DNA of 64,000 bases from Viscum album (Eukaryota > Streptophyta > Magnoliopsida > Santalales > Viscaceae): NCBI GenBank assembly GCA_963277665.1, contig OY728128.1, forward strand, positions 1,861,562,988 through 1,861,626,987. The letters run 5' to 3'. Shown piece after piece: positions 47,471 through 61,037 of the stretch (position 1 is the first letter of the stretch; each line of letters starts with the position of its first letter). The notes under the pieces were generated by a model. That model worked only from the letters and a program-made list of their open reading frames with translations. It had not been told where the DNA came from and did not search any database. The position numbers and the translations under genes were made by a program.

Positions 47471-49349
47471 TAATACCGAAAAAATATAAAAATTATTTGA
47501 TTTGTTTATCATTTCCAATCTATGTGTATTACATTTAGAAAATACATTATATATTTTCTAAATAAAAATATTAGGAATTAGAAAATAGATGATACAAATA
47601 ATATTTTTAGTTCATATGTGTTATATTTTTGTTGAATAAATCATATATTTTGTGTAGAATTAGACATGGAAGAGAAATTATATTCAAATATGACATGTAT
47701 GATATTCTTTAGAGTTCAGTAAAAATCATCTAACTATAGTTTTTCCCAAATATACAATATATCTATTTAGATGTTAAGTAATGTATTTTATTTTTCATAT
47801 GAGGAGAAATATTGATGTGTCAACTCTTTAGAACATATGGAATATTTGTTTGGAGGTAACGGTAATAAAATTAGAAAATTCTTTGGATATGTAAGTTATT
47901 AATCATGGAACATAATATTTATTGAAATTAATTGAAAACAGTAAAAATCCAATATAAATAGACATAAATAATATTTTATGATGTTATAGAGATTTTCTAT
48001 GTAATGAGATAGGGAAATGGATAATATGTTTTTTCCTATTTGAACTGTAATAGTTTTAATTGTGGTAGAATTATGGGATTATAAGGTCATTCAAATGAGA
48101 TTTTGGTAAATACATAAGACATTCTAGGAAGAATAGTATATTTACATTTAATAGGGGGTTCTTAATATTAATTTTTTATCAATTTTTCTCCAAAGATCAC
48201 ACATATATTATTTTACTTGGGGATATTTTAAATAATAGTGTTGTTTGACCCTTGCATTTTAAACTAGAATGTGGTGGTTTTTCAAGTTATTCACTTTGGA
48301 TAAATATTTTAAATCCTTTAACTATGAAAAAAAATTATTACAAAAGTAGGATTTGGAAAAATTTACAAATACTAACCAATTGATGGTGCCTACCCCATGG
48401 TGTGGGAAAACACGCATATTTGGAATACAATTCACTAAGTTAGAGATAATATGAAGAATCAATGCTTGAGGAAATTCGTGGCAACATAGCACAAATCTAA
48501 AAAAATTCATTCATTGGAATACATAAAAATAATTAAATTACTATATTTATTCATGTTTAATGAACAAAATGAATAATTTTAAAATGTTATTGATAGAATA
48601 ATTCAAAAAATATTAAATTCTCTATATTCTATGGAAAATTAATTGAAAATAAATGGTTGAAAATAATATTATCATTTCCACATGGATTATTGTCACATTC
48701 CATAACATGTGTGAAAAATAATAATCCACCTTCATAAACCCAGCCCAATAGGAATATCTCTACTAATTTAAAATTTTTTCTCCGTAAATCGTAAAATTCT
48801 ATACTATTAGATAAATATTTTAATAGGTTTTACGTTATTTTTTCATCATGTGAGTCACTAATGTGTGTTTTCAAATATAAAATATTAATTTTCCTCATGT
48901 TTCATTTGTTTTTATTTTCCATTATTGTACCACTGTCATTTACAATGGTGAGTAACTAACCAATGGTTTGGCCTTGGTGTAGGATCTCTTAGTGTTACAA
49001 TATCACTTAATTTCATTTTTCAATGTTTGTCTTCCATTTTAAATTGGTATTTGTGTGTTGGGGACTAAAATGATGATTTTTTTTCATTCCATGATTTTAT
49101 AAACTATTTTAGTATTTTCCCAAACATATATACTTTCCATCCATTATATCGGTTGAACTCTTCATATGATAGGGATAAGTTTTTATATCAAGTGAAATAA
49201 TAAGAAATGGAGTCAAATATTAAATGGTGTCTCTTAATAAATTGAGGTGAATTCATCATTTATAAATATTGATGGATGTTATAATTATTCTCCTAAATAC
49301 ATATCCTAGGAATATTATCCTTTAAACTAAAAATGATATAAAATAGCTG
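47471..49349. other. Unassigned AT-rich DNA
   Basis: No domain or repeat structure was recognised. The minus-strand frame at 48322-48510 (62 codons) has no recognisable motif and could be chance. Given both neighbours, this is probably eroded retroelement sequence. Confidence 0.35.
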
Positions 49350-52300
49350 ATGTAACTATGGATGACTAGTAAATTTTTTTTGGAAATAATCTTAGATAAT
49401 GAAGAAAATAAAGTATCAAGCTCCAGGGAAAATACATTATTCTTATAATTAATGTTTCTCCCCAATTATAAAAAAAAAATATTTATGTATTTACCCATTA
49501 TATATTCCATTGAATGACTTATTTCACATGAAATGTTGAACCAAAATGAACCATGATACATTTTCAAATGATAAAATTATAAAGGGTAAATATAATTATT
49601 CCAATGTAGTCATAAAATTGGAAGGTATAAATTGAGGAAAAATCCTCTTTAAATCATTATGGAAATAAAATTAATGTTCCTATTACAAAAATTCATTAAT
49701 AAAATTTATTTTTTTACGAAATGACTAGTAAGACTGTTTTATTCTAAAAAATATATTTTTCAAAATAATTAACTACTTATGTGCAATGAATTTTTTTTAT
49801 TTTATGAAACTAAATATATTATGGATAATAGGAAATAAAAAACCTTTTTATTTTAATTAATCAATTAAGACTAATTTAATTAGTTTTAATTTGAAAATAA
49901 TAACATGAATTTTAAATATTTAAGATAAATTTTACTAAGAAACTGTGTTTTGATTTACATTACCTTTTCCATTTCAATGTGACAATAATAAAATTTTTAA
50001 TTTAAATATTAATAAATTAACCTCACTTTTAGAATTATCATGCTAATATTATTTTTTTTAAATTTATTATTTTTTATAATGATTCATTTCTAAATTTATT
50101 ATCACAATTTCTATTTTTAAAAATATTGGGACATTTATGACACCATTTTCATATAAGAATAAAATTAAAAAATAAGTAATTTATTTTACAAAATAATATG
50201 CAATTAATAAATAAAATTATATATTTAAAAACATTATAATTCAATTTTAATCTGATATTTTAATTTTTGGATCTTTTGTTATATTTTTATTAAACAATTT
50301 TATTGGTTTATACAATTATTATATTAAAATTTATTTTTATCACAGTTCAAAGTTTAGTATTATTAAATTATTTTCATATTTAAAATAATAATTTTGGAAT
50401 TTGTTAATAACGGAATTTTATTTCTTTTTTAGTAAAACTATGTTACCGATGAGAAAAATATTTGTTAAAATAGTAAAAGAAAATTACGGTAAAAATAACA
50501 TAATGGGAAAGAGTATATAATGTCGATAAAATTATCCCATTTTTATTTAGATGGATTTTCTTTACCATGAATCATCACCTTTTCTTATTTGACACTTTTT
50601 TACATAATTTATTTTGAATTTTGATTTATATTAATATAATATTTTTGAGTGTTTATATAAATTGTCACTCCTCTCACCTGTAAAAGGAATCATCGACCTC
50701 CCCCCTTTTCCTAAGACAAAAAGAATTTTGGATTGAAAAATTATACAAAATTATCTCCAAAATATCTCTCCCATTTTGTTGAATATATAGCCCTAAGAAA
50801 TTACAATTGAATGAAGGATCCATGAGTTATAATGAAGAATACTGTAAAACCACTTTATCACTCATTTTACATTTCTATTCCATTCCTTCTTATTCTACCT
50901 CAATGAAATATATTATACCCATTATGACATAATTAAATCAATATAATGAGTATTCTAAATTTTTTGTTTATTTATGGAAAAACCATTTATACCTTCCCCC
51001 ACACCATATGGAAAATGAAAAATGTCACTCACGTTACTTGTGAACTGCAACCTCCAAGAATGATGTACTTCATTTTTCATTACCACCATACATGGAAAGT
51101 TTTAAAATAAAATTTAATAATAAATTTAATATATAAGACAGATATGTTTTGAATGTTGTTCTAAATGTGAGAAATAAAAAATTAATGACTATTATAATGT
51201 AATCCATTAATATATATATAAATTACTCAAAAATTTCATCATGGAAATAAATATTATCAACCTTTCCTATAGTCTCTATAAATTGAACATTGAGACCCAA
51301 AAAACATTTAAACACAATTTTTTTCATTATATTATATAATCTGGTAATGATGAAAATTGTATCATGGAACAATGTTGGATGTCTCTATTACGAAACATAT
51401 ATGAAATAATAAAAATTACTAATATCTGATGATGAAAATGAACAATAAATCACTCATTAATGAATTGTAAATGAATATATTTAAATAATATAAAAGTCAA
51501 TATATATGAATAATGTTATAGAATATATTATTCATATGTTTATTTTTATAATAAAGGATTTCAATGTTTTTTTGATGTTGAGCCTAAAAATTTAGGGTAA
51601 TGTTATCTCCATTCTTATGCATTGAGTTATGATGGTCCTTCATGAACATTATTAAAAAATGTTGGGTCTATTTTACAATCTTATTTAATTATATTTTATT
51701 TCATATTATGTTTTATTTGGGATATATATTTTATTCTCATGATTTAATTTTTATAATTTTAATTATATTGACTAATATTCATTGATTGAATTCATTATTC
51801 ATAAAAATGAAATAATATTTTGAATAAACTGCATCCTCATTAGTAGTTCTTTATCATATATTTAAATATTATTTTTTATCATAAATTTATTTATTTATTA
51901 TTTTTATGACCAAGTATGTATTATCCAATGTCAGATTCTTATTTGAATTTACTTATTTTTAAAATATCTTTTATCAACCATTCTATATTTTTTTTATTTC
52001 AATAAAAGTATTTTAAAATATTAAAAATTGATTTTACATTCTAGATTGTATACCTTATCTTATATTTAAAATTTAATCTATAAAAAATATATACATTTTC
52101 TACGTATTTTTGTCTTATATTTAATTTAAAGATGTATCCATAAAGGTTTTCATTAATATTATTAAAATTTAAAATTTGAAGTAGCTTGTAATATCATATA
52201 TTAACGAAAATGTTGTAAAATGTTATGTAAAATCTATTCTCTTGGATTCACATAAATATTCATATTTATGAAAAAAATATCTTTCCAAAATGTAGTTATG

Positions 52301-52377
52301 TTTCATGAATAAACTTCTAAATTCTCTTTATATTTATACAATTTTGGGGATTTATTTTTTTCAATAAACTCATCATT
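49350..52377 (+). repeat. Eroded family K LTR fragment, plus strand
   Basis: The CACCTGTAAAAGGAATC string at 50675 aligns with the TATA region of the Element 2 LTR and of the next copy (53731). CTGCAACCTCCAAGAATGATG at 51047 matches the middle core of the triple module, and GTCTCTATAAATTGAAC near 51272 the third. The first core is not clear. The left limit is set only by the expected distance from the TATA-like box; the right limit is the start of the next copy. The similarity is weaker than for the other copies. Confidence 0.45.
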
Positions 52378-53724
52378 CCCCTGAAGCCATTTTGTAAAAC
52401 ATGAAAAATTATAGAAGATATCTTATATTTGATAGCATGTGTGACACGTAAAACACAACATATAAAAGTATGTAACCTCTTGACATATTTTGGTATATTT
52501 AATATTTGAAATAAATTTAAAAAATTCTATAGCTTTAAACGCATGAAATAATATGTTTTCTTCAATCTCATGCAATAAAGATTTCATTTGATGGCTTGTG
52601 TTATACTCAAGATTGAGTTTTACCAAACAAAAATATATTATTAACAAATTATTATTTAATATAATTAGATATTACCTAGTCATTAAAATATAAGTTATGA
52701 ATATGATAAAATAACAAATGAATATATAATATTGAATCCATTGGTCACCAATTATATATAAATTAATATAAGAATCTATTGAATATAAAGAAAATGTTTT
52801 GTTAAAAACTACTATTATGCACGAAAGGTGTTTTTTCATAATAAAATAAATTAATCACCATTATTAAATTATATTAAGTAAATATATATATTATATATTT
52901 AAGCAAATACTTTTTATATTCATCTAATATATTTATGGGAATAAGATAAGAATAAATCGAGTTTTACTCTTAAAATTGTATTTTTCTCAAAGACCAATTT
53001 TTCCACCTTTTAATGCACATATATTTTGAACCAAAATTTTGTAAATTTATAAATTTTATATCTAATTTTTTTAAATAGGTACATTAATAATTTATTAGGG
53101 TGAATTTTTGGAATTTTTAGTGAAGTTTCATTTTTTAATAAACAATGAAAAATACCGAATTTTTATTTAAAAATAACGTTTCATCTAAAAAATTTATTGG
53201 ATTAAATTATATTTATAATAGGTTTTATGGTTTCATTAGAAAAAGTTTAAATAAATTAATCCAATTTAGGTAATTATAATCAATTACACTATGAAATTTG
53301 ATACAAAAATAGTGGAAACTTTTGAAACTTTTTTTACATTAATAGCCGCTTTTTCGTCCCACCTACGGTATTAAATTTTAATTACTATTGTCCACTTAGG
53401 AAACTAGTATCTGGAAAATATAATTAAATATTTTGAAGAATAATAATTTTTAATTTATAATAAGGAAAACATAGTTTTTAAAAAAAATTATAAGTGAAAT
53501 TAATTAAAATTTATCACAATGACGAAAGTAAAATTAATCATAATAAAGGACTAAACCATAAAATTAATGACCAAAATAAACTATAAAAATTTAAAAAACA
53601 TATTTTATTGTAATATTTAGACAATATACTCCCTTTTATCTAATTGGTAATACTATTGGAGTTACATGATGTAAAAGAGACCTCTCAATTGCCTTTACCA
53701 TTTTATATTTTCAAGAATTCCACT

Positions 53725-53775
53725 CCGCCTCCACTGTAAAAAGGCACTCACCCCTCCCACATATTTATAAAAAAA
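53725..53775 (+). promoter_or_regulatory. Promoter-like region of the 52.4-57.4 kb LTR
   Basis: CTGTAAAAAGGCACTC at 53734 aligns with the TTATAAAAGG box of the Element 2 3' LTR. A second TATA-like string (ATTTATAAAAAAATG) lies at 53763. The context is pyrimidine-rich, with CCGCCTCCAC before and CCCCTCCC after. Confidence 0.45.
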
Positions 53776-54079
53776 TGCCATTTGTATCATCCAGTTCCTG
53801 AGCAAATAAGATCCCAAACTCTTTACCATAATACAATAATCCTCACATTGGAAAAAATATTTCCCTGGAATTATTTTTGTATAAATCGGAATGAGTTTCT
53901 ATAATAAAGGGTAATGTTCTTCAAAAATCAATTTGGTTTCATTTACTTCTACACTAATTAAATTATTTTTATATAATCATAATATAATAACCTAATTATA
54001 TTAAATAATATGAGATTTTATTATTATAATAGTTATAACAACATTTTCATACACATCTATCCCATGAGATACACAATTA

Positions 54080-54515
54080 TCATTCATGAGTATAGAGGAC
54101 TACTACCTCACGAACCTATGTTGTTCATTCCTCCATTTAACACCTTTCACAGTTGAGATAATGATGTATTTACAGTTTATATATTAAATATATATGATTT
54201 TTATAATGTATTTATACTTATGAATTTTATTTATAAATCACACACCTTCATGGTTTCCTATTTTTGTGAATACGATGGCATCGTTTGTAGACTTGTGGAC
54301 TACCGCCTCCACAAAGTGATACAATTCTTATGTGCTATAAATGGATTGTATAATGGAAGATTTTAATAATCATATGTGAAATGTATAAAATATATTTGAT
54401 AATGGAAATTATAATATACCTATATATAATTTTTCTTTCATTCTTTTATGTACAACAATGAAATGGATGTAGCATTCATGAGTGCGTACGACATTCCATC
54501 TCTATGAACAATGAT
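54080..54515 (+). repeat. Triple-core module (52.4-57.4 kb LTR)
   Basis: Cores are near 54102 (GAGGACTACTACCTCACG), 54302 (GTGGACTACCGCCTCCAC) and 54494 (GTACGACATTCCATCTC), steps of 200 and 192 bp. In the first, GAGG (54095-54098) pairs with CCTC (54106-54109); in the second, GTGGA (54295-54299) pairs with TCCAC (54308-54312). The stems differ in sequence but stay complementary. Confidence 0.72.
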
Positions 54516-57400
54516 TCTCATTTCGTATCTCAAAATATTATTGATTATTGTAAATAAATATATAATGAATATTTATTATAATTAAATGATGTTTTACATT
54601 ATCTAGATGATGAAATAATTATCTACGTAAGAATAATAAAAAATAATTAGCCAAAATGTATAAGAAAAACAAAGTAATTATTACCCAAAATGATGAAAAT
54701 AAGAAAATATCATTAAAGGAAGGGTAATAAGACATTATAAAAGAATAATATATGATATTATAAATATAATAATTTTTTTTATAATTTAACAATAATATTA
54801 AAATCATTATACATGATCTTAAAGGTCATTCCCCCAAAAGAAAACACAAGGTAAGAGATATTGTCTCAATTTTCATTCCCTTGAATATTAGATGTTATTA
54901 TACACTAACTCCATTAAATGTGGTGTATATACTTTAAATTTATCATTTAATATCAATAATCACTCATAATTCATTTTATTTTCTAATTCACTCTGATCAA
55001 TCTCTTCCATGGGGTTTTTACTTGAAAATTACCAAGCGGTAAAATTTATCATTGTAATATCACTTTCTTTTATGATTGTTAAAGTAATCTCAAAACAATC
55101 ACATTCCAATAATACCTTTTCCTTGAACATTTTATTTATTTTTGATATCCATATTTTTATATGATGGATATTATTATTTCATAAATTTTTGACAATTTTC
55201 ACATAAAGTAATGACATTGATAATTATTTAATTATTTGAAGAAATATTGATAAATTTGTATTCTTTTCCAACACAGATTTTTGATAAGGATAGTTGTTAA
55301 TTAATTAAATCAATTATTAATTATATGAGAAATTTATTATAAATGTACTACATTGGTCGGGGACCATTGGAAATAATCCACATGGTTCATCGATTGTCTC
55401 ATCAGATGAAATTATTTAGAAACCTTTTAGTTTGTTTCCTAGAAGAATAGATGGGTATCTACCCACTTACTTAAAATATCTTGAAAAAAGGTATTCAAGG
55501 TAATGGTATAATGATCATTAAAAAGAAGACATCCAATAATTAAGCATCTCCTTCATTTGAGTTATAATTATCAAGGTTATTTTTTCTTTGACATTTTTTA
55601 TGGATGAATTACATTCTCATTTCATTGGTAAAATGGAATAAGTTTTAATCATTTTCCCAATTATATTGATTATTCCTTATCATGTTATTTAAATGGATTG
55701 TGTTTTTATTTATTTACCTTTTTTTATTTTTTACACACTACCTTCTTAGTTTGTTGATTACATGGAATGTTTGTTCAGTTATCACCTTTATATATCGACT
55801 ATTCCCATACATTAATTATTGGTTCTCCTATAATTAACCCTCACTATGTATTCCAGATCATATTCATTTTCATTCCTTCCCTTAATATCTATTAAGTATA
55901 GTAGGAAATATATTTAATGAAATGTTAAGTGGGAACAATGTTATCATCAATAGAAATATTTGTTGTTGTAATTTTTATATTCACTAGAATACAATACTCA
56001 TATATATATAAGGTTAACAAAGGATTATAAATGAAGTAGCCCTTTGGGATGAATTTACTTGTAATCATGCCAATGTAATAAATTAAGGCACCCTCTCCAC
56101 CCTTCTAGGGCTTGGGTATTTCACATTTTATGTGATAACCTTTTGAAATGCTATGAAACCAATTTTATTTCCATTAGTTTTCAATGATATGATATTTCAT
56201 GGATTTTATTTGAAATTCATGTTTATAGATTACACTTATTTGTAGTGTGAGGATGTATATTTCCCTCAAATTTTATTCTTAAATGTTAATAGAACCTATA
56301 TTAATATTTTTCTTTGTGGAAATAATTTGAGATATTTTATATTCAAAAGATTGTGTTTTGATATAATTTCATTTAAGCTATATTCCCAACATTTTTTATG
56401 GAAATAAATTTTCATAGTCTATATTTATATTTTTTGAGTTCATAACCATATGATTGTTAAATATTACACTTTTATATTATTATGATATGCACCATTGATT
56501 TTGATTATTGTCTCTTGATTCTTCACATTTATGTAATGATATATATTTAATGATTTGAGATTTCATGAGTTTTTATTATTCTTTATGTCTCATTTATAGG
56601 TTTTTCCATTATATAGAGTTTGAGAAAATCATTTCTTATATTTTCCATTCCCTATTTTATATAGAAGAATATATCATATCAGATGGTAAGAATGATTTCT
56701 TGTGTAGTGTAATTTATAGAAAAGTGTTCACAATTTTCTTAATTATAGAATATTATACATCTATACTATAATGACCCTAAAACTTTGGGTTCTATGATTA
56801 TGTTACTAACATGATAAGTATTGTTATTTAATGTTAAATTATGTAATTTTTATCATTACATATTATTTTTCATCTCAAAACATTTATTTATTGAAATTTA
56901 TTTTATAACATGATTAGTGAGTGTGGATCTATGTCACCTTAGTTGGTATTAAAGAAATATTTAGTAATTTTTTGGTTTTTAACTTGATAAAATTAGTGAA
57001 TAAGTTAAGATAAAAATATAAATAAATGGAACCACGCCATAATTTTTGTGAAGTATTGATTGTGTGGTTTTATAGATATAATGAACTTTTCTGGATAAAA
57101 ACATGTTGATGAAAGCTCAACCAAAATTTCCCTAAGGGATAATAATAATTAAAATAGATAGTTGGGGGATACCTAGTTCTACAATATACGCATTACAAGT
57201 GGGGAATACTATAAAACTATTTTGGAACACCCATGGGATATTCATTGGTCTATTCAAAAGACCATCAGAAACAATTATGTATGATTCTAATGGAATTTAA
57301 TGATATAATATTTAACTAATAAGATGAAGAACCTAATATGAATGTTACCAATAATAACCAACATTAAAACCAAGTGATTCATAAGTTAGGTTAAACATTT

Positions 57401-57837
57401 AATTTATCTGCTACATTTTAAACTTAATAGTTATACATTATATGATTCTTTAATATTATCATTCCTAATAATTATATTATTTATAGTAAATGATAGAGAT
57501 GGGGGGAACCAAGTTAATAATGTGTTTAATGGAAAATGTAAATATTATCCCAATGGGAAACCTAATGAGATAGTGTTTAGAATATAAAATCACTTTGTGA
57601 TTCTCACTAAACAATATAATGTCTTGAGAAATAATAGTAATATTTTGGACATCCTAAATTCACTATGGAAGGGATATTTCTCCCATAGACCCCATATTTC
57701 ATTATTATTTTTATTATTTTATGGTATTTAATCTCTTTAATGATTTTAGGCCGAATTCATTTATAAATTATTAATTTATTAATTTTTGGGTAATTTTATA
57801 CCACTATTAAAAGTTAGTTTATAGAGTTTCTAATTAT
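57401..57837. other. Unassigned AT-rich DNA
   Basis: No gene, repeat unit or recognisable LTR landmark is visible between the estimated LTR end and the TATAACATCCCG string at 57836. Confidence 0.35.
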
Positions 57838-59870
57838 AACATCCCGACCTGTGATCCACAAAACCCATACCCGAAGATGGTGGATCACATGGCCACAAGC
57901 GCACCTACCCATACAACATAGGCTGCTAACTAGTAGTGAGGGTGCTAATCTAGTATGATGGGTAGATTTTACACTCTTTTCAAAATGTAATATAGGTTGT
58001 AACTATAACCATATAATAATATAATCATGCATATATAGATATATAAATTTTTAGTGAAAGAATTGATAACTCATCAACATAACCGGAATATCAAAATCCT
58101 CTAGGAAGTGTCATATACATGAATGATTGGCATGATGATACACTAAAGGGTAATATGGGTTAATCATTTACCATAATGTTATAAAAAACTACAAAAAGTG
58201 AAAAAAACTACCCCGATATAATCTCTATCATATGCTTGGTCCTTTCCTCACAGGCTGCAACTATAGGCAAAGCATATCAATAATTTTGAATAGGGAGCTT
58301 TCCCTTAACCATTGTTTCGGAAATGTAATCTATTTAGTATAAAAGGTAGCTTGAGTATGGTTTGAGAATAAATCCCTTTAAGATACAAAAATCTTTTTCT
58401 AAAAGAAATCTATGTAGTGATTATAGATAACTATGTATAAGAATCAATAAAATAATAAAAGAAGCTGAATAAATAATTCACTGCCCACTATGGTAACTAA
58501 AGGACACATATAGATTCTACCTTATTTGACTCATGGATGAGATGAATGTATTTTCAATAATTATATATATTTAAAATATATATATATAGTTATATATTTC
58601 ATCCACTTATATGGACCAAGGACGCATGGGTGTAAGTGGCCATATACCCAGAATTGTAGTTGCTGACAAGGCCCATGCATAACTCAAACATTTATAACTA
58701 CTCTGAATGATCCTCTAATTTTAAAAAATAGCGTATAAGACCCACATATCACAATGAGTGAGAGATTTAATCCACTTTACTAAATATGGTGACTTTTCTT
58801 TCATGTAATCACTTAGAGAAAGGGATGTCATATGTCACGCCGACCATCCATACAATGTTAGTGTTGTGAGACATCTTGCTTAACACCTTATGTAAGGTAA
58901 CATAAATTTTTATGGTCAAAAGAACTTTTACCATCATTTCGAAGCTTTTATAAATGTTTTAATCAATTTATAATAATCATCACAAGGCATTACATATCAT
59001 ACATTATACCCATTAAGTCTATTATAATCATGGAATTATAATACAATAAAGAATTTGATAAACATACAAAAATATTTGTGGCAGTTCCACCCATTAATCA
59101 TTTAGTGAACATATACCATTAAAATAATTTAGATAAATGAAAACCATAATGAATAATCTGTTCTATTTAGTACATTACATTGATTTTATCAAAACATGGA
59201 AATTTATCTTCACAATGCTCAAAGAGTCATTAAAACTTTTCATGGTTATACAAGAAGATTCCCAAATAGGAAATTGAATTTATAAGTTGGTCCAAACACT
59301 AAGGATGTGCCTTGGGTTTATTAAACAATTATTATAAAAGTGGTATTTACATTTATTATATATTAAAAATGATTAGGGGGAAATCCTATAAATTTAACAA
59401 TTATCTATAATGGGAAATTCAAGTTGGTACACCCAAGGGGTGTCCATAAATGAGATTATAATCCTTTAATATACTATACAATGTTCCTTGGGAGTTGAAA
59501 TAAAAACAACTATTATGGAAAATGATGAGACCACCATCATTAGGGATATTCATGACTCCTCATCCATTGGAGGCATCCTATTTTAAGTACGTTGGATGAA
59601 CAATAAGAAATTTTCTAACACCATAAAATAGGGGAACTTATATTTCACCTAAATACTAAAAATGTTACAAATATAATTTGAAATAGGAAGGGTGCGGATT
59701 ATAGATCTCGTCAATTAGAATTCAATTCCTCAAATGGTGCTTGATTTTGAATGATGATCAATAATTTATCTCAATTCCAATGTAGGAGGAGATAAGAGTT
59801 CAATAGGAGTTGGAGAAGAAATCATCCACTGAATTTATGAGAGGATAAATAAATATAATTTAATGTTTCA
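57836..59870. repeat. Possible LTR fragment of another gypsy family
   Basis: TATAACATCCCGACCTGTGA at 57836 resembles the TGTAACATCCC start common in plant gypsy LTRs, and a more GC-balanced stretch follows for about 130 bp (TGGTGGATCACATGGCC). Another such patch, CACGCCGACCATCC, lies at 58837. No second copy occurs in the window, so neither the other end nor the orientation could be checked. It contains no gene. Confidence 0.35.
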
Positions 59871-61037
59871 TTAATGTATTTTTTGATTTTTCACCCACAA
59901 AATACGAGGTGCATGGTTTGGCCAAACTGTGCACAAAATGTTCTTAAGGCATTCTCCAATGAGATACTCTACATGGATAAGGCACAGAGTTTCACTGACC
60001 ATGCACAAAGAAAAAAAATTCATCTGCTAAAACTCTATATTTTAATTTGGGGGAACGCGTATTGGGTCACATGTTTGTAGAAAAACTGTGCGACCCCTAA
60101 TACTCCTCTATCTCATCCCACATTGTTTTGGAGACCATGTGCATTGGGTGAAACTATTTCAACTAATAGTGTGGCCCAATTTATTTTCCAAAATTTTGGG
60201 GTTATGGGCTCTGAACAATCCCCAGACACCCTAATAGACCTTGTGACACCACTGCATAACACTATAGGTTCTGTTTATAAATATTTTTTTAAATATTAGA
60301 CATACCTTCATGAAAAGAAAAGTTGTTACGAGGATAAATAGTTCGACTTCTTTTATTCACAATATGATTGAAGATATTTTTTTCATGAAAGGTATTGAAT
60401 AAATGTGTGGAACATGGTTGAGTCTATTAAGTGAAAGTATCAAGGAAACCCATGTTATAGATAAGGGTGTTAAGTATTTATCACATAAATTGGGCGCTGT
60501 TAGAGGAAACTATTCTGGAAGCATGAAATTGTGATTGAAATTTTTGAAAACATGTTATAAATTGTTATCATACGGTTTCTAAACATTGTATACAAACCAT
60601 CTGAGGGAGAACTAAGTATCGAGTACATTTCACATGGTTGACACAAGATATAGTAAACCATGTATCCTAACACAATGATTAACCTAGAACACAAAAATTT
60701 ATGGAATTTCCCACTATTCTAATTCCAATTAATGCCACACAAGTTCTTCTACCCACCGATGTCATATAGAAACTATTATGGAGAGAACCAATAAATCTAC
60801 CTCCTCTACCTTGGGTTTTGTGTGTCTTATTCTTCAATTTCTGGGAGATTGTTTACAAGTAATCCATTCTCCTTTGTATCCATTATTAATTTTTTGGTTT
60901 TCATTTCACTCCTTATAATGGTGTCTTTATGTCAATACCCTATGGTGAATTTTTGGATCATATAAGTGGTTTTAATTGATTATATTTTTTGTATATTGTT
61001 CTTTAAATTGGATCTTCCAATATTTTTAGGGTTTCAT
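59871..61037. repeat. Fragment with family M-like ACCATGTG/AAACTGTG strings
   Basis: AAACTGTGC variants at 59924 and 60084, and ACCATGTG variants near 60136, resemble the short repeated strings of the family M LTRs (41440-41680). I could not establish collinearity with either full copy, so membership of family M is uncertain. The frames at 59874-60080 and 60500-60694 lie in it and have no recognisable domain. Confidence 0.3.

Larger units (their letters stand above)
52378..57400 (+). repeat. Family K LTR copy, plus strand
   Basis: GAGTTTTACCAAACAAAAAT at 52614 matches TAGTTTTACCAAACAATAAT at 12531. AAATAGGTACATTAATAATT at 53073 matches 13014. The promoter region (53700-53770), triple cores (54102, 54302 and 54494) and the TGTGGTGTATATA string at 54919 (22164 in Element 2) follow in the right order. 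Similarity is readable to about 55100. Beyond that the limit near 57400 is an estimate from the Element 2 LTR length. The open frames at 54619-54807 and 56565-56771 have no recognisable domain. Confidence 0.6.

Noticed and set aside
48322..48510. 62-codon minus-strand frame with several Cys and His
   Set aside because: The Cys and His do not form a known zinc-binding spacing, and I recognise no family.
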